Position numbers and translations under genes: made by a program. 13,290 nt of DNA from Trueperaceae bacterium (GTDB taxonomy: Bacteria > Deinococcota > Deinococci > Deinococcales > Trueperaceae), in contig JAABSI010000030.1 of the NCBI GenBank assembly GCA_011390455.1, positions 1 to 13,290 of the forward strand, given 5' to 3'. Each line of letters opens with the position of its first letter. Positions within the stretch are counted from its first letter, which is position 1. Shown piece after piece: positions 11,832-13,290 of the stretch. The notes under the pieces are model-generated. The model ran no database searches, had not been told where the DNA came from, and saw only the letters and a list, made by a program, of their open reading frames with translations.

Positions 11832-13290
<1,459 letters not shown>

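Overview
The window is a very GC-rich (roughly 70% by eye), densely coded bacterial chromosome segment with both ends inside genes. A phosphoenolpyruvate carboxylase enters from the left and a Lon protease runs off the right edge. An ExbB/ExbD proton motor with a TonB/TolA-like partner implies a diderm envelope. Several genes lack a Shine-Dalgarno site but have a TANNNT hexamer 6-8 nt before the start codon, a pattern reported for leaderless mRNAs in Deinococcus. With the GC content this points to Deinococcota (for example a Truepera relative). That placement is an inference of moderate confidence.

Left block, plus strand (1-4483): the C-terminal half of ppc, then a tightly coupled three-gene envelope operon. 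It encodes an ExbB/TolQ-family channel subunit, an ExbD/TolR-family subunit (GTGA overlap), and a 640-residue protein (7-nt gap). This last protein starts like TonB/TolA, with a basic N-terminus, one membrane helix carrying the S-x3-H motif, and a long Pro/Ala-rich spanner. It ends in a DUF3048 (YerB-like) domain where a TonB or TolA C-terminal domain would be expected. This motor-linked fusion is the most interesting object in the window. The ExbB gene has an apparent one-base frameshift in its disordered tail, inside a 15-bp tandem repeat.

Middle block, minus strand (8435-4731): an acetylglutamate-kinase-like gene, a 64-residue unknown protein with a very strong ribosome binding site, a secreted cell-wall hydrolase with six LysM domains and an M23 peptidase, and a calcineurin-like metallophosphoesterase. 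This block converges on the ExbB operon across a 247-bp gap that contains an unusually AT-rich inverted repeat.

Right block: a phosphohexomutase on the plus strand (8505-9932), divergent from the kinase and convergent with (3' ends overlapping) a minus-strand run of lon, tpiA and an M24 Xaa-Pro peptidase. The tpiA and peptidase genes are coupled by a GTGA overlap. A 13-bp perfect inverted repeat sits between lon and tpiA, next to the putative tpiA promoter. No tRNA, rRNA, CRISPR array, insertion sequence or phage gene is visible. All genes share the same GC-rich codon use, so there is no sign of recent transfer.
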